Source: Candidatus Bathycorpusculum fermentans (GTDB lineage: Archaea > Thermoproteota > Bathyarchaeia > Bathyarchaeales > Bathycorpusculaceae). From it: a stretch of DNA of 25,877 bases. The DNA is taken from contig WRGM01000168.1 of the NCBI GenBank assembly GCA_009787175.1, positions 1-25,877 of the forward strand. The letters are read 5' to 3'. Positions 14,997-23,549 of the stretch are shown here, one piece after another; positions within the stretch are counted from its first letter, which is position 1, and every line of letters begins with the position of its first letter. The notes under the pieces were generated by a model, which had not been told where the DNA came from, did no database searches, and worked only from the letters and a program-made list of their open reading frames with translations. Made by a program: the position numbers and the translations under genes.

Positions 14997-15890
14997 TTAG
15001 AAAAATTCATCTTTAAAACCTTCACCATCATCAATGGGTAGCTCATCAGTTTCTATTGATTCATCAGACTGCGTTTGCTGTGGTTGTTCCTGCGGTGGTT
15101 TTACTGTTTTCTCGGATTGTTTTTCAGACTTTACAAGTTCATTAAGTGGTTTGTGGCATTGACTGCATTGGAAAATTTTGTTTCCGCATGCTGGGCATGA
15201 TATGTTTTGTTCGATTATGCTGTTTAAAATTGCTGTTAGTGCTTCTTTGTTGCGGAGGATTTCAGGGTCAAGCAGTAATGTTTCAGATTTGATAGTGTTT
15301 TTTTGTGTAGGTTTTGGTGGGGTGATTTCGCGGTAAACTTTGCTTATGCTTGTTTTGCCTTCTCGTAGTTTCTGTTTGTCGTCTTCGCTTGCTTTTTCAA
15401 TGATTTTTTTACCTTTTTCAAGTGTTCGGGTGGATACTCCTGCTCTTTTAGCAACTGCTGCGGTAGTTTTCCCTGTGGGTTCAAACTCTGAAAAAGAGTT
15501 ATCAGGTACAGAGTTGGAGGGGGAGCCATGTTCATGTATATCGTTTTGTGATTTTTGTTTTTTTGCTAGGGCTTTTTCAATTTCTAATAGGGGTACAGCA
15601 AGTTCTACAAGTTGAAAATTATTCAGATGACGACGGCGGAGGTTAGCTTCTATTACGAATTTTTTTTCTAGTAATTTATCCTCAAAATGTTTAACTTCAA
15701 AGTCAGGTTCAATATCTAATTCGAGACAAGCACGAAATCTATGATGCCCATCGAGAACTTCAAGGCTTTCACTGACAATAATAGGATAATGCTGTCCTTC
15801 CGTTCGAATAGATTCCTTAAGCTGTTCAAATTCTTCCTGACTCATAGTTGGAAGCATTTTTTCATATTGAGGGTTCAAGCGTAAACTCAT
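14997..15890 (-). CDS. Orphan ParB/Spo0J-like protein with C-terminal zinc ribbon
   Basis: A 297-residue protein. The N-terminal ParB/sulfiredoxin-like domain shows LKESIRTEGQHYPIIVS near 24-40, the nucleotide-binding box DGHHRFRA near 47-54 and the third box EANLRRRHL near 81-89. A helix-turn-helix, TTAAVAKRAGVSTRTLEKG, spans about 142-160. A four-Cys zinc ribbon (CPACG, CSQCH; Cys 232, 235, 242, 245) and an acidic, Gln-rich tail follow. ParB proteins bind DNA as CTP-dependent clamps in partition, or act as regulators. No parA lies nearby, so this is an orphan and may be a regulator or plasmid relic. ATG at 15890 is chosen; GTG at 15902 is possible, because TATA at 15926-15936 would make it almost leaderless. 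Confidence 0.85.
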   Translation of the reverse strand: MSLRLNPQYEKMLPTMSQEEFEQLKESIRTEGQHYPIIVSESLEVLDGHHRFRACLELDIEPDFEVKHFEDKLLEKKFVIEANLRRRHLNNFQLVELAVPLLEIEKALAKKQKSQNDIHEHGSPSNSVPDNSFSEFEPTGKTTAAVAKRAGVSTRTLEKGKKIIEKASEDDKQKLREGKTSISKVYREITPPKPTQKNTIKSETLLLDPEILRNKEALTAILNSIIEQNISCPACGNKIFQCSQCHKPLNELVKSEKQSEKTVKPPQEQPQQTQSDESIETDELPIDDGEGFKDEFF

Positions 15891-15925
15891 ATTACCGCCC
15901 ACAAATTACGGTTCAATACTTGATT

Positions 15926-15936
15926 AATATTTAAAA
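15926..15936 (-). promoter_or_regulatory. TATA box of the ParB-like gene
   Basis: TTTTAAATATT on the minus strand, about 26 bases before a predicted transcription start near 15905. Confidence 0.5.
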
Positions 15937-16003
15937 CTAAATAATAAACCGTTTACCTAAAAACTTTATTTGAACCAAAAATAAGTAGAAGAATAGCAGA
16001 AAG

Positions 16004-18808
16004 CTATTGCTTAATTTGCTGCTTAAGAGTATCTTCAACTATTTTGATAGCATCTTGCAATTTATCAGGTAAAGTTCCTCCGCCTTGTGCAAAATTTGGT
16101 CTTCCACCGCCGCCTCCGCCAATAACGGGTGCAGACGTTCTAATTATTTGCCCAGCGTTAACGCCTTTTGCTATAGCATCGTCTCCTGCCATTATCATAA
16201 TTCGTGCTGTTTTACCATCAGAACCATAAAACACGGCAACGGCGGAGGGGTTTTGTTTGATGATTTCGCTTCCAGTAGTTACCATACGGTCAGCATCGAT
16301 AATTTCTCCAAAGTCGCGTTTAACAATAGATATGCCATTGATTTCCTGTGCGGCTTCTGTTGTCTTTGCAGTTTGGCTTTCTTTTTCTGCAAGCTCTTTG
16401 ACTAAACGGCGTTTGTCTTGCTGGATTTCTTTGAATTCTTTTGCTATTTTTTCAGCGGTTTTATCAAGTTTTTCAATGGGTGCATTAAAGGTTGCGGCGA
16501 TATTCCAGAGGAGGTTTTCTTGTTTTTGTATTTCTTTTAGAGCTTGGAGTCCAACGGCATAGCCTAAGCGTTCTACGCCGTCTTGGACGCGTTCTGTGTA
16601 GACGATTTTTATAAGCCCAACTTCAATGGTACTTTTAAGGTGAGTGCCTGCGCAGGCTTCAACGTCCCAATCACCAGTTTTGACGACGCGGATGTCTTTG
16701 CCGGGTACAGCGCCGCCTTGATATAGTTGGAAGCCATATAGGGCTTCTGCTTTGTTTCTGGGGTACCAGGTAATGTCGATTTGCATGTTTGCCATGATTG
16801 CTTGGTTTGCGAGTAATTCTATTTGGTGGATTTCGTCGGGGGTTAGGCGTTTGTAGTGTGAAATGTCTAGTCGTGAAGTGTCGAGACCTTTTTGTGTGCC
16901 GGATTGCCAAACATGATTGCCTAAAACGCGGCGTGCTGCGCCATTTACAAGGTGTGTTACTGTGTGGGCTTTCATTAAGCTATAGCGTTTATCCCAATTC
17001 AAGGATCCTCTAACAGTTACGCCTTCTGTAAATGGTGCGTTAACAGTAATTTTATGGATAACGACTTTGCCAATTTTTTGAGTATCAACTATGGCAATCG
17101 TAGCATCGTTAAAGTTTAGCCAGCCTTCATCTGCGGGTTGGCCTCCGCCTTCAGGGTAAAAGCATGTTCGGTCTAAAACAATGTATTTTTCGTTTATAAT
17201 TTTGAGGACTTTTGCTTCAAATTCTTTCATGTATGCATCGGTGTAATAGAGTAAATCTGTTGGGGGCAAAAATTCCACATTTTCTTTAAGTGTTTTTTCG
17301 GTTTGGATTTGTGCTTCTCCTTCAGCGAGTTTTTCAGCGTTCATATGGCGGTTAGCTATGAGGGAATAAAAGTTTTCAGGTACGTCAACTTGTATGCCTT
17401 CTTTTTCAGCGACTTGTTTTACAATTTCAGGGGGTAGACCGTGAGAATCATAGAGTTCGGTTAAAGTTATATCAGATAGTTTGCCGGTATTTTCTGTTTT
17501 AATGTCATAAGCTATGCGTTTAACCATGCCTTCGCCGCGTTTGAGCGTGTATTGGAATTTTTCTTCCTCGTTTTTGAGCATTTCGACAATTTCAGTTTGC
17601 ATAGCTTTAATCTGTGGAAAATCTTTTGACCAATAATTAGCCTGTAGGTCAATTATGTCATAGAGGCTATCGGGTTTCATGCTTAAGCTTAGCATTAAGC
17701 GGTATACACGACGGAAGAGCAGTCTGGCTAGGTAGCCTTCTTGAATGTTAGAAGGTACAATGCCTTCGCTTAGCATGAAGCTAAGAGTTTTTGTATGGTC
17801 AGTTATTGCCCAAATGTTCTCAATTGGAATAAGCTGTTTCTCTAATGTTTCAAGATCAAAACCAGTTAATTGAGAAACACGCTTGCGCAATACCATACGG
17901 TTTGCAGTTTTATCCACATTAACAAGGCCAGAATACTTGGCAACTTGTGAGAGAAAATCAGTATCAACACTAGTTACGCCTGCTATATCATAGATTTTGT
18001 TTAACATATTACCATAAATTGCTTGGAAACAGCTAGGCACACCCTGACTTATCCATGCGAAACGGTCAAGACCATAACCGGTATCAACAGTGCGGATAGG
18101 TAACTCGACAAATTTGTCGCCAATCACTTTATACTGCATAAATACAAGGGTACCAACTTCTAAACCGCGCACTATGCATTCAACATCAGGACCAGCATTA
18201 CCGCCGCCAATCCACACACCTTCCTTGTAGACGACTTCTTCGCTTTTCATGCCTAAAACTTCAGTTACAAACCGGTGATGATAACGAACAGTGTCATCTT
18301 TCCAATAAACTTCTTCATTAGGCAAGTTAAATGCATGTGCACCGCCCATTTCAAAAATGGTCAGATGTCTACCAAATGTTGGTCCCGTGTTCGGAATATC
18401 AGTTAATCTAATACTTGGCTGGGAGATGACCAGAGGATTTGCAGGCGGCGGCGAAATGCCTTCAGTTACATATGGTTGGAAATCAATAATGCTTGCATGA
18501 GTTAGGTAAATGTCGCTTCTCCATCTAGCTACGACAGGATAGGGTTTAATGCGTGTATGATTGTTCTGTTCAAAAAATGAGAGGAATGCTTCACGCATCT
18601 CAGGTAGAGTGAAACGTTTTGTTGTTGCAGGGTCTTCAATGAATGTATAATATCCGCATTCATCAGAACTTGATTCTCCACAAGTTTCCATACTAGAATC
18701 TTGAGTCCAGAAATATTCACCACATTTTGGGCAAAGCTTACGCATAAATCCTTCTTGTTTAAAGAAGGATAACTCATACGCCTCTGCTGGAAAGCTTTTC
18801 TCAACCAT
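16004..18808 (-). CDS. alaS: Alanyl-tRNA synthetase, archaeal type
   Basis: Class II synthetase charging tRNA-Ala, 934 residues, normal for archaea. It has the archaeal N-terminal extension with cysteines (CPKCG near 26-30, Cys43, Cys51), then the aminoacylation core (RWRSDIYLTHASIIDFQP near 95-112, FEMGGAHAF near 152-160, GYGLDRF near 244-250). The editing domain carries the zinc set HTVTH at 615-619 and CAGTH at 719-723. A coiled region near 755-790 and the DHHA1-like C-terminal domain with a glycine run follow (GGGGGGRPNFAQGGG). No intein. A TATA box at 18827-18834 sits 19-26 bases before the ATG, so the transcript is probably leaderless. The strand composition switches between its two halves. 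Confidence 0.97.
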   Translation of the reverse strand: MVEKSFPAEAYELSFFKQEGFMRKLCPKCGEYFWTQDSSMETCGESSSDECGYYTFIEDPATTKRFTLPEMREAFLSFFEQNNHTRIKPYPVVARWRSDIYLTHASIIDFQPYVTEGISPPPANPLVISQPSIRLTDIPNTGPTFGRHLTIFEMGGAHAFNLPNEEVYWKDDTVRYHHRFVTEVLGMKSEEVVYKEGVWIGGGNAGPDVECIVRGLEVGTLVFMQYKVIGDKFVELPIRTVDTGYGLDRFAWISQGVPSCFQAIYGNMLNKIYDIAGVTSVDTDFLSQVAKYSGLVNVDKTANRMVLRKRVSQLTGFDLETLEKQLIPIENIWAITDHTKTLSFMLSEGIVPSNIQEGYLARLLFRRVYRLMLSLSMKPDSLYDIIDLQANYWSKDFPQIKAMQTEIVEMLKNEEEKFQYTLKRGEGMVKRIAYDIKTENTGKLSDITLTELYDSHGLPPEIVKQVAEKEGIQVDVPENFYSLIANRHMNAEKLAEGEAQIQTEKTLKENVEFLPPTDLLYYTDAYMKEFEAKVLKIINEKYIVLDRTCFYPEGGGQPADEGWLNFNDATIAIVDTQKIGKVVIHKITVNAPFTEGVTVRGSLNWDKRYSLMKAHTVTHLVNGAARRVLGNHVWQSGTQKGLDTSRLDISHYKRLTPDEIHQIELLANQAIMANMQIDITWYPRNKAEALYGFQLYQGGAVPGKDIRVVKTGDWDVEACAGTHLKSTIEVGLIKIVYTERVQDGVERLGYAVGLQALKEIQKQENLLWNIAATFNAPIEKLDKTAEKIAKEFKEIQQDKRRLVKELAEKESQTAKTTEAAQEINGISIVKRDFGEIIDADRMVTTGSEIIKQNPSAVAVFYGSDGKTARIMIMAGDDAIAKGVNAGQIIRTSAPVIGGGGGGRPNFAQGGGTLPDKLQDAIKIVEDTLKQQIKQ

Positions 18809-18826
18809 AAAGATGCCACTTTTTAC

Positions 18827-18834
18827 ATTATAAA
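18827..18834 (-). promoter_or_regulatory. TATA box of alaS
   Basis: TTTATAAT on the minus strand, 19-26 bases before the alaS ATG, which fits leaderless transcription. Confidence 0.55.
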
Positions 18835-18949
18835 TTAAAGCTGCTTGGAAATATGTTTTTCATAAATTTAAAGAATTATCCACAAGACAACAATGTTAAT
18901 GCTAAAAAAGCACGTTCAACCAGCCGAACAAAAGGACAGAACAGATTTT

Positions 18950-20293
18950 TTAAGAATCGTCTTTATCAAACGGTGTGCAATACCAATTTTTGATAAGCAC
19001 AACCGGGTCGCCTTGCTTTTCTTGCCCAAGTCTCCGGGGTGGTTTAGTTAGATGACGTTGAGATCGAGTAGAAGCTACATATAATCCCAGTTTAAGTGAC
19101 CGCGGCATGGCGCGTTCCTGTTTTTTAATATCAACAAATTTTTTGCCACACTTTTCACATTTGAAACCTTGGTGTTTACCCATAGATTTTAAACGTTTTT
19201 GACAACCAGAGCAAAGTGGGTTCTGTTGTACCATTTTTTGATTAATAGATAAGACATTAATTTTTTCAAGATTCAACGTCAAAGGCTTGGTTTTTGTTGC
19301 CCTATTTACTGCGCCTACGACTTCTATGCAATCACCAATTACAAGCTCTCGAGCCGCTCTGCGCAAGTCACCTGTGGGTTCATATGCCATACAGTCAACT
19401 TCACCAAAGTCATCTTTAATGCTAAATAGCACATGTCTAACAGGTACATCACGTGGGTTTTGGGAAACAACAGCTTTGAGTATTATAGAACTGTAGTGTT
19501 TTAAGTCATTTGTAGAGTGAACACGTGTTAAATGTGCATCGGTTCCTTGGTTTGATCTGAAAATTACCCATCGTTCCACAGGTTCTAAAGGTTTAACTAG
19601 GCTAAATGCTTGCTTTACCACCTCAGCTGATTCACCGCGAATACCAAATAGTATTGGGTCAGGACCATGTGGAGTAATTATGACACGTTTTTTTTCTGTG
19701 TCTATGTTGCTGAAAACTTTGGGCTGCAATATTTGGTCCATATTAAATATCGATTCTTTGTCAACACGACGTTTTGTGCCCCAGTTTGCATTTGTACGGT
19801 AGGCGATTAATTCGTATGTATAGTCTCCGGTTAGGGTTTCGCCTATGGCAGCTAATGCGCCTATAATGCCTCGGCATGTGTTGTAGCCTAATGCCTCTGC
19901 GCCTATTTTGCGAGCTAGGTTGACTGCTTGTTTTATGGTAACTATGCTGGTTTGGGCTTGTTTGGAAAATGTTGTTAGTTCTTGTGGGATTTGTTTATGT
20001 TGGTAGAATACTATTCCAGAGTCAGTTCCTTTATTATTTATCTGTGAGTGTTGTTCTAAGAGGTTTAGGGCTAACTGTTTTATGTCATTTGTTAAGTGGG
20101 GTGGATGGTAGAAGCGTAGGCATAGAGCGGCGTTTCCCCGAGTTTTCCAAGGTATATTTGGGTTGAGTCGTATTAGGGCAGGATAGTCTTGGAATTGAAC
20201 ATTTATTTGAACGAGTTTTTCTATTAGGAGAGCAGTAAGATAAGTGGTGCAGCCGTTTTTGATTGAGTCGGTATCATCTATGCCTATATGCAT
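18950..20293 (-). CDS. tiaS: tRNA(Ile2) 2-agmatinylcytidine synthetase
   Basis: Uses ATP and agmatine to convert C34 of the CAU anticodon of tRNA-Ile2 to agmatidine, so that it reads AUA; found only in archaea. The 447 residues begin MHIGIDDTDS, the family hallmark, followed by NGCTTYLT, which holds the region of the autophosphorylated Thr. Further blocks are NPNIPWKTRGNAA, GTDSGIVF and CRGIIGALAAIG, an OB-fold-like part (FSIKDDFGEVDCMAYEP ... GDCIEVVGAVN) and a zinc ribbon CSGCQ/CEKCG near the end. The ATG at 20293 is chosen because HIGIDDTDS normally begins at the N-terminus; a TTG eight codons upstream is the alternative. It follows alaS upstream on the map but is transcribed before it on the same strand, 141 bases apart. 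Confidence 0.96.
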   Translation of the reverse strand: MHIGIDDTDSIKNGCTTYLTALLIEKLVQINVQFQDYPALIRLNPNIPWKTRGNAALCLRFYHPPHLTNDIKQLALNLLEQHSQINNKGTDSGIVFYQHKQIPQELTTFSKQAQTSIVTIKQAVNLARKIGAEALGYNTCRGIIGALAAIGETLTGDYTYELIAYRTNANWGTKRRVDKESIFNMDQILQPKVFSNIDTEKKRVIITPHGPDPILFGIRGESAEVVKQAFSLVKPLEPVERWVIFRSNQGTDAHLTRVHSTNDLKHYSSIILKAVVSQNPRDVPVRHVLFSIKDDFGEVDCMAYEPTGDLRRAARELVIGDCIEVVGAVNRATKTKPLTLNLEKINVLSINQKMVQQNPLCSGCQKRLKSMGKHQGFKCEKCGKKFVDIKKQERAMPRSLKLGLYVASTRSQRHLTKPPRRLGQEKQGDPVVLIKNWYCTPFDKDDS

Positions 20294-20460
20294 GTAGGAA
20301 GTGTTATTATTAGTCAAATGTTCAAACCCACTTATTGTATAAGGTGTTTTGAGTTTATTAATAAAAAGGGTTTGCCTTAACGGTTTAGGCTGGGTATCAA
20401 ACTTTTGATGCAGTTAATTATTAAAAATGTTGGGGTTATGGGTTACCATAACGTTTGCGG

Positions 20461-21678
20461 TTATTGGATGACTTTTAGTTCGCGTAGGATGCTTAGGAAT
20501 TCTTCATCATTTAGTGATGCGCGTCTGCCGTTGGCATAGATGTCTTTAACTTTGTCTACTATGGTGCTGACTATTCGGTCGTCTGGTTCAGTTCCTATGA
20601 TTTCAGTCATTTTATGCTTAATTATACCCTTACCGCTTTGCTTACCTATAGTCAGTCTGCGTTGATTACCAACAAGTTCTGGAGGATAGGGTTCATAAGT
20701 CCAGGGGTTGCTGATGACACCATGGGTGTGAATGCCTGATTCATGGGCAAATCCGTAAGCGCCAACGATTGCTTTGTTGTGCGGTACGCGGAAGCCTGTA
20801 GCGTGGCTGATGTAGTCTGTTAACTGTTTTAGTTTTTCTGTTTTGCCTTCAAATTTGCGTACACTGTAGTGTAGATACAGGTTTAGTATAACTTTCTCTG
20901 TTTCAGCATTACCCGCACGTTCACCTATGCCAAGGCAGGTAGTACTTGCATAAATTTTATCCCAAACACCCTGAGCAGCCTTAATGGCGGCCATAGTGTT
21001 TTCAACTGCGTTGCCAAAGTCATCGTGTGCGTGGATTTCTATTGTTTTCATTTTTGTTTCTTTCTTTATGGCAACAATTTTAGCGGGAATACCACTGGGC
21101 AGAGGGGCGTCAATATCTGACAGGCCAACGCCTACAGTGTCACAGACACGGTAGCATTCTGCGCCGGCTTCGGCGACTCTGTTAATTAATTGAGATTCAA
21201 AAGCCCAATCGGCACGTGTGCTGTCCTCGCCGTGTACAAATGTGCGTAAACCGCAGGTTTTTGCGGCGTATTCAGTTACATCTATAAGGTTAGCTAGAAT
21301 TTGTTCGCGAGTTTTTTCAGGCCATTTTGCTTGGAAGTGGATATCTGAAACTGGATGAGATATTCCTACTTCGTTGAAGCCTAGTTTTACTGCGCTATCT
21401 ATATCCTCTTTTACTGCGCGGCACCAGCCGGCGACTCTCACGTCTAATTTTTGGTCTAGGATTAGTTTTGCGGCTTGTTTATCTGGTTCTTGGTAATGAA
21501 AAACTTCTATTCTTTCAGTGCCCACTTCACTTAAAAGTTTAGCTATACATGCCGCATCTTTTGGTACGACAGCTAAACCGGGCATTTGAATGCCGTCCCT
21601 TAGAGTGCTATCATCAATAATTGGTTCTGTTCTAAGTTTGGGCAGTTTAAAATAAAATTGGTTTAGATCCATTTTCAT
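20461..21678 (-). CDS. DRE-TIM acyltransferase (homocitrate / isopropylmalate / citramalate synthase-like)
   Basis: A member of the family that condenses acetyl-CoA with a 2-oxo acid. The catalytic motif DDSTLRDGIQMPG lies near 22-34 (Arg27, Asp28), metal ligands HAH near 216-218 in IEIHAHDDFGNAVEN, GIGERAGNA after that, and HESGIHTHG and YEPYPPELVGNQRRLTIGKQSGK at the end, which most resemble homocitrate synthase. The 405-residue protein lacks the long LeuA regulatory domain. The usual RDGEQ reads RDGIQ, so substrate assignment is uncertain. ATG at 21678 is preferred to the open frame up to 21768, whose first 30 residues look unlike the family. No aconitase-like or dehydrogenase partner gene is adjacent, so the pathway (lysine, leucine, isoleucine or cofactor) cannot be fixed. 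Confidence 0.88.
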   Translation of the reverse strand: MKMDLNQFYFKLPKLRTEPIIDDSTLRDGIQMPGLAVVPKDAACIAKLLSEVGTERIEVFHYQEPDKQAAKLILDQKLDVRVAGWCRAVKEDIDSAVKLGFNEVGISHPVSDIHFQAKWPEKTREQILANLIDVTEYAAKTCGLRTFVHGEDSTRADWAFESQLINRVAEAGAECYRVCDTVGVGLSDIDAPLPSGIPAKIVAIKKETKMKTIEIHAHDDFGNAVENTMAAIKAAQGVWDKIYASTTCLGIGERAGNAETEKVILNLYLHYSVRKFEGKTEKLKQLTDYISHATGFRVPHNKAIVGAYGFAHESGIHTHGVISNPWTYEPYPPELVGNQRRLTIGKQSGKGIIKHKMTEIIGTEPDDRIVSTIVDKVKDIYANGRRASLNDEEFLSILRELKVIQ

Positions 21679-21863
21679 CCCTATTTCTATTTTTGCTGTC
21701 CTTAAAATGTATGTAATGCTAATTAGTGTTTCTGTTCTATTGACAAATATTACCAACAGTTTTTGCAAAATAAACTAACAATTTAACACATTTAAAACAT
21801 AAACATATTGTCATACATCAAGTAAAACATTTACATAAAAACTAAATATACAAAAACGAAAAC

Positions 21864-21873
21864 AACAAAAAAA
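21864..21873 (-). terminator. T-run terminator after pop5
   Basis: Seven T's on the minus strand (21867-21873) begin directly after the pop5 stop codon and more T-rich sequence follows. It closes the rpp30-pop5 unit. Confidence 0.5.
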
Positions 21874-22185
21874 TTAAAGCTTTGCAAACAACGCCTTAAG
21901 AGTACCTGAAACAGACAAAACATGCACGGCCGCCCCCCTACCCGCAACACTTGTAATACAAGCCAAAGAAACCCTAACAGAATCCAACATATCAAGCGAC
22001 GAACGAATGACAGCAACCTTACAAGAAGCATCAAAACTAATCAAAACCATAGACGCCAAACTCGCACCCACCTCACCATAAAGCCTAACAATAGAACCCC
22101 AAACTGCATCCATAAACTCCCGCTCAGACGGAACACCATCCATCTCCAACTGCACCGCCAAATAACGACGCTTCACACGCTTCAT
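21874..22185 (-). CDS. rnp2: RNase P protein component 2 (Pop5/Rpp14 family)
   Basis: Small protein subunit of archaeal RNase P, which trims the 5' leader of pre-tRNAs; Pop5 pairs with Rpp30 and helps activate the catalytic domain of the RNA. It has 103 residues, slightly short for the family, and opens with MKRVKRRYLAVQLEMDG, typical of Pop5, followed by VWGSIVRLYGEVGASLASMVL and an alternating strand/helix pattern of an RRM-like fold. The ATG overlaps the rpp30 stop (ATGA), the standard arrangement in archaeal genomes, so assignment rests on both sequence and context. Its coding strand is unusually rich in G and T, as is rpp30. Confidence 0.88.
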   Translation of the reverse strand: MKRVKRRYLAVQLEMDGVPSEREFMDAVWGSIVRLYGEVGASLASMVLISFDASCKVAVIRSSLDMLDSVRVSLACITSVAGRGAAVHVLSVSGTLKALFAKL

Positions 22186-22913
22186 AAACCATCACACTCC
22201 CCAACAAGACGAATACCAGGAGCAATAAAACTACTACAAAGCTTTTCACGATTACGTAAAACAATCGACAAAGGATTAACCGAAACAGCAGCCAAAGCCT
22301 CATCGACACCCAACCCAAACAAATACGCCAAACTCGCCATTTCACGAGGCCTACGCATAAAACGCGCCTCATTTACACCACTAGAAATAATCAAAGGCAC
22401 ACCAAAAGATTTAGCCACCACCACTTCACGCCGTAAACAGGAAAGAAAACGAGAACGCATAGAACCCTCCAAAACAAGCAAAGGTTTAACATCAATTTCC
22501 AAAGCCGCAAGACCATTACTAGCGAGTCCAGCCTCAGAATGATCAAAAAACCGCTTACGATAATCAAAATTAGGAAAATTCAACAAATCCACACGATGAT
22601 CCTTAGCTGCTTGACGAGAAATAACCTTAGAATCACAAAAAACACAAACTACATCAAACTTACGCCGAACCCGACGCAAATTATTCATAAGATCATTTTC
22701 ATTTCGAGGACATAAATCAACCCTCAAAACTGGTTCAACACCAACACCATTACATGCAACTGTTAAATTTTCAATTTCTTCCCTTGACGGCTCAGAAGAA
22801 AAAGAAACTGAAACATAACGATAACCAAAATCTGCCGCTCGCTGCATTGCTTGTAAAAAATTTGGATCCTTTGGAGAAAATTTTAGATGCAGGTCAACAA
22901 AGAATCGTTTCAT
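22182..22913 (-). CDS. rnp3: RNase P protein component 3 (Rpp30 family)
   Basis: RNase P subunit with a PHP-like TIM-barrel fold that forms a heterotetramer with Pop5. The 243 residues begin MKRFFVDLHLKFSPKD, with the DLH motif at the first strand; RYVSVSFSSE, VLRVDLCPRN, VDLLNFPNF, GLAALEID and PLIISSGVNEARFMRRPREMASLAYLFGL follow the family order to the end. It overlaps the RNA-binding gene upstream and pop5 downstream by ATGA at both ends, so translation is coupled. An apparent 206-codon reading frame runs antisense across it but is only a by-product of T-poor sequence on the plus strand. Confidence 0.93.
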   Translation of the reverse strand: MKRFFVDLHLKFSPKDPNFLQAMQRAADFGYRYVSVSFSSEPSREEIENLTVACNGVGVEPVLRVDLCPRNENDLMNNLRRVRRKFDVVCVFCDSKVISRQAAKDHRVDLLNFPNFDYRKRFFDHSEAGLASNGLAALEIDVKPLLVLEGSMRSRFLSCLRREVVVAKSFGVPLIISSGVNEARFMRRPREMASLAYLFGLGVDEALAAVSVNPLSIVLRNREKLCSSFIAPGIRLVGECDGL

Positions 22914-23356
22914 GGCAACATCTCAAATTTCTTAAGAATTTCCAATATCTCGTCAGTTGACTTATTTTTGAAATGAATTTTCAGGTGAATTGGATCTTTT
23001 TGTGCAAACTTTATTTTTCCCAAAAAAGCTGCCTGCTTATCAAAACGTAGATACAAATTGGTTTTCTCTAAATGAAGATTAAAATTTGTATGTAACTCTT
23101 CCTTATCAAGAGCGCTTATATTTTGACCAAACTTTTCAAGCAACGTTGGTAAAAGTTTTTTTTCTGTAAGTTGGGCTGTAAAAAAAGTAATAGCATTACC
23201 ATGATGCCCTGTTAAACTGTTTTTTGTAAATTGTACAGTCTCCACTAAATCGGGCGTTAGCAAATTGCGTACAGCAGTTAAAACTTTTTCAGAGTCCTCT
23301 GTTACATGAGCGAAAACTCTTAAGTCAACATAGCCAATAGATAGATTTTGAGACAT
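22910..23356 (-). CDS. RNA-binding protein, COG1325/PF01877 family (exosome-linked)
   Basis: A conserved archaeal protein of 148 residues, predicted to bind RNA and named an exosome-associated subunit from gene-neighbourhood work. It starts MSQNLSIGYVDLRVFAHVTED; further family features are the strand GNAITFFTAQLT, the helix LLPTLLEKFGQ, LYLRFDKQAAFLGKI and a final acidic-basic helix DEILEILKKF. The ATG at 23356 is used; an adjoining TTG is one codon upstream. A TATA-like GGTATAAT near 23407-23414 gives it its own promoter in addition to read-through from rpl15e. It overlaps rpp30 by four bases. The gene order rpl15e, this gene, rpp30, pop5 is the well-known archaeal RNA-processing cluster. 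Confidence 0.88.
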   Translation of the reverse strand: MSQNLSIGYVDLRVFAHVTEDSEKVLTAVRNLLTPDLVETVQFTKNSLTGHHGNAITFFTAQLTEKKLLPTLLEKFGQNISALDKEELHTNFNLHLEKTNLYLRFDKQAAFLGKIKFAQKDPIHLKIHFKNKSTDEILEILKKFEMLP

Positions 23357-23549
23357 CAAATACCAAATCCCTTTAGGGTTACTATCATTTAGCCTTTTCC
23401 AAGATTATACCTAAGTCTTATTGACAACACATACTTTTAACGTGCCAAAAAATTTTTACAGGGTATTTTTGCATTAAAAGAAAATAGAAGACCAAATGTT
23501 AGCTTACAGGCAAATATTGCCTTTTGCTAATCAATTGGGTTAATTCCGT

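Noticed and set aside
21679..21768. 30-residue N-terminal extension of the DRE-TIM enzyme
   Set aside because: It does not resemble the family, and an in-frame ATG sits directly before the conserved beginning.
21922..22542. Long plus-strand reading frame (206 codons) over pop5 and rpp30
   Set aside because: The plus strand here is very poor in T, so stop codons are rare by composition. The protein is an Asn/Thr/Arg/Lys-rich jumble, while the minus-strand genes are conserved families.
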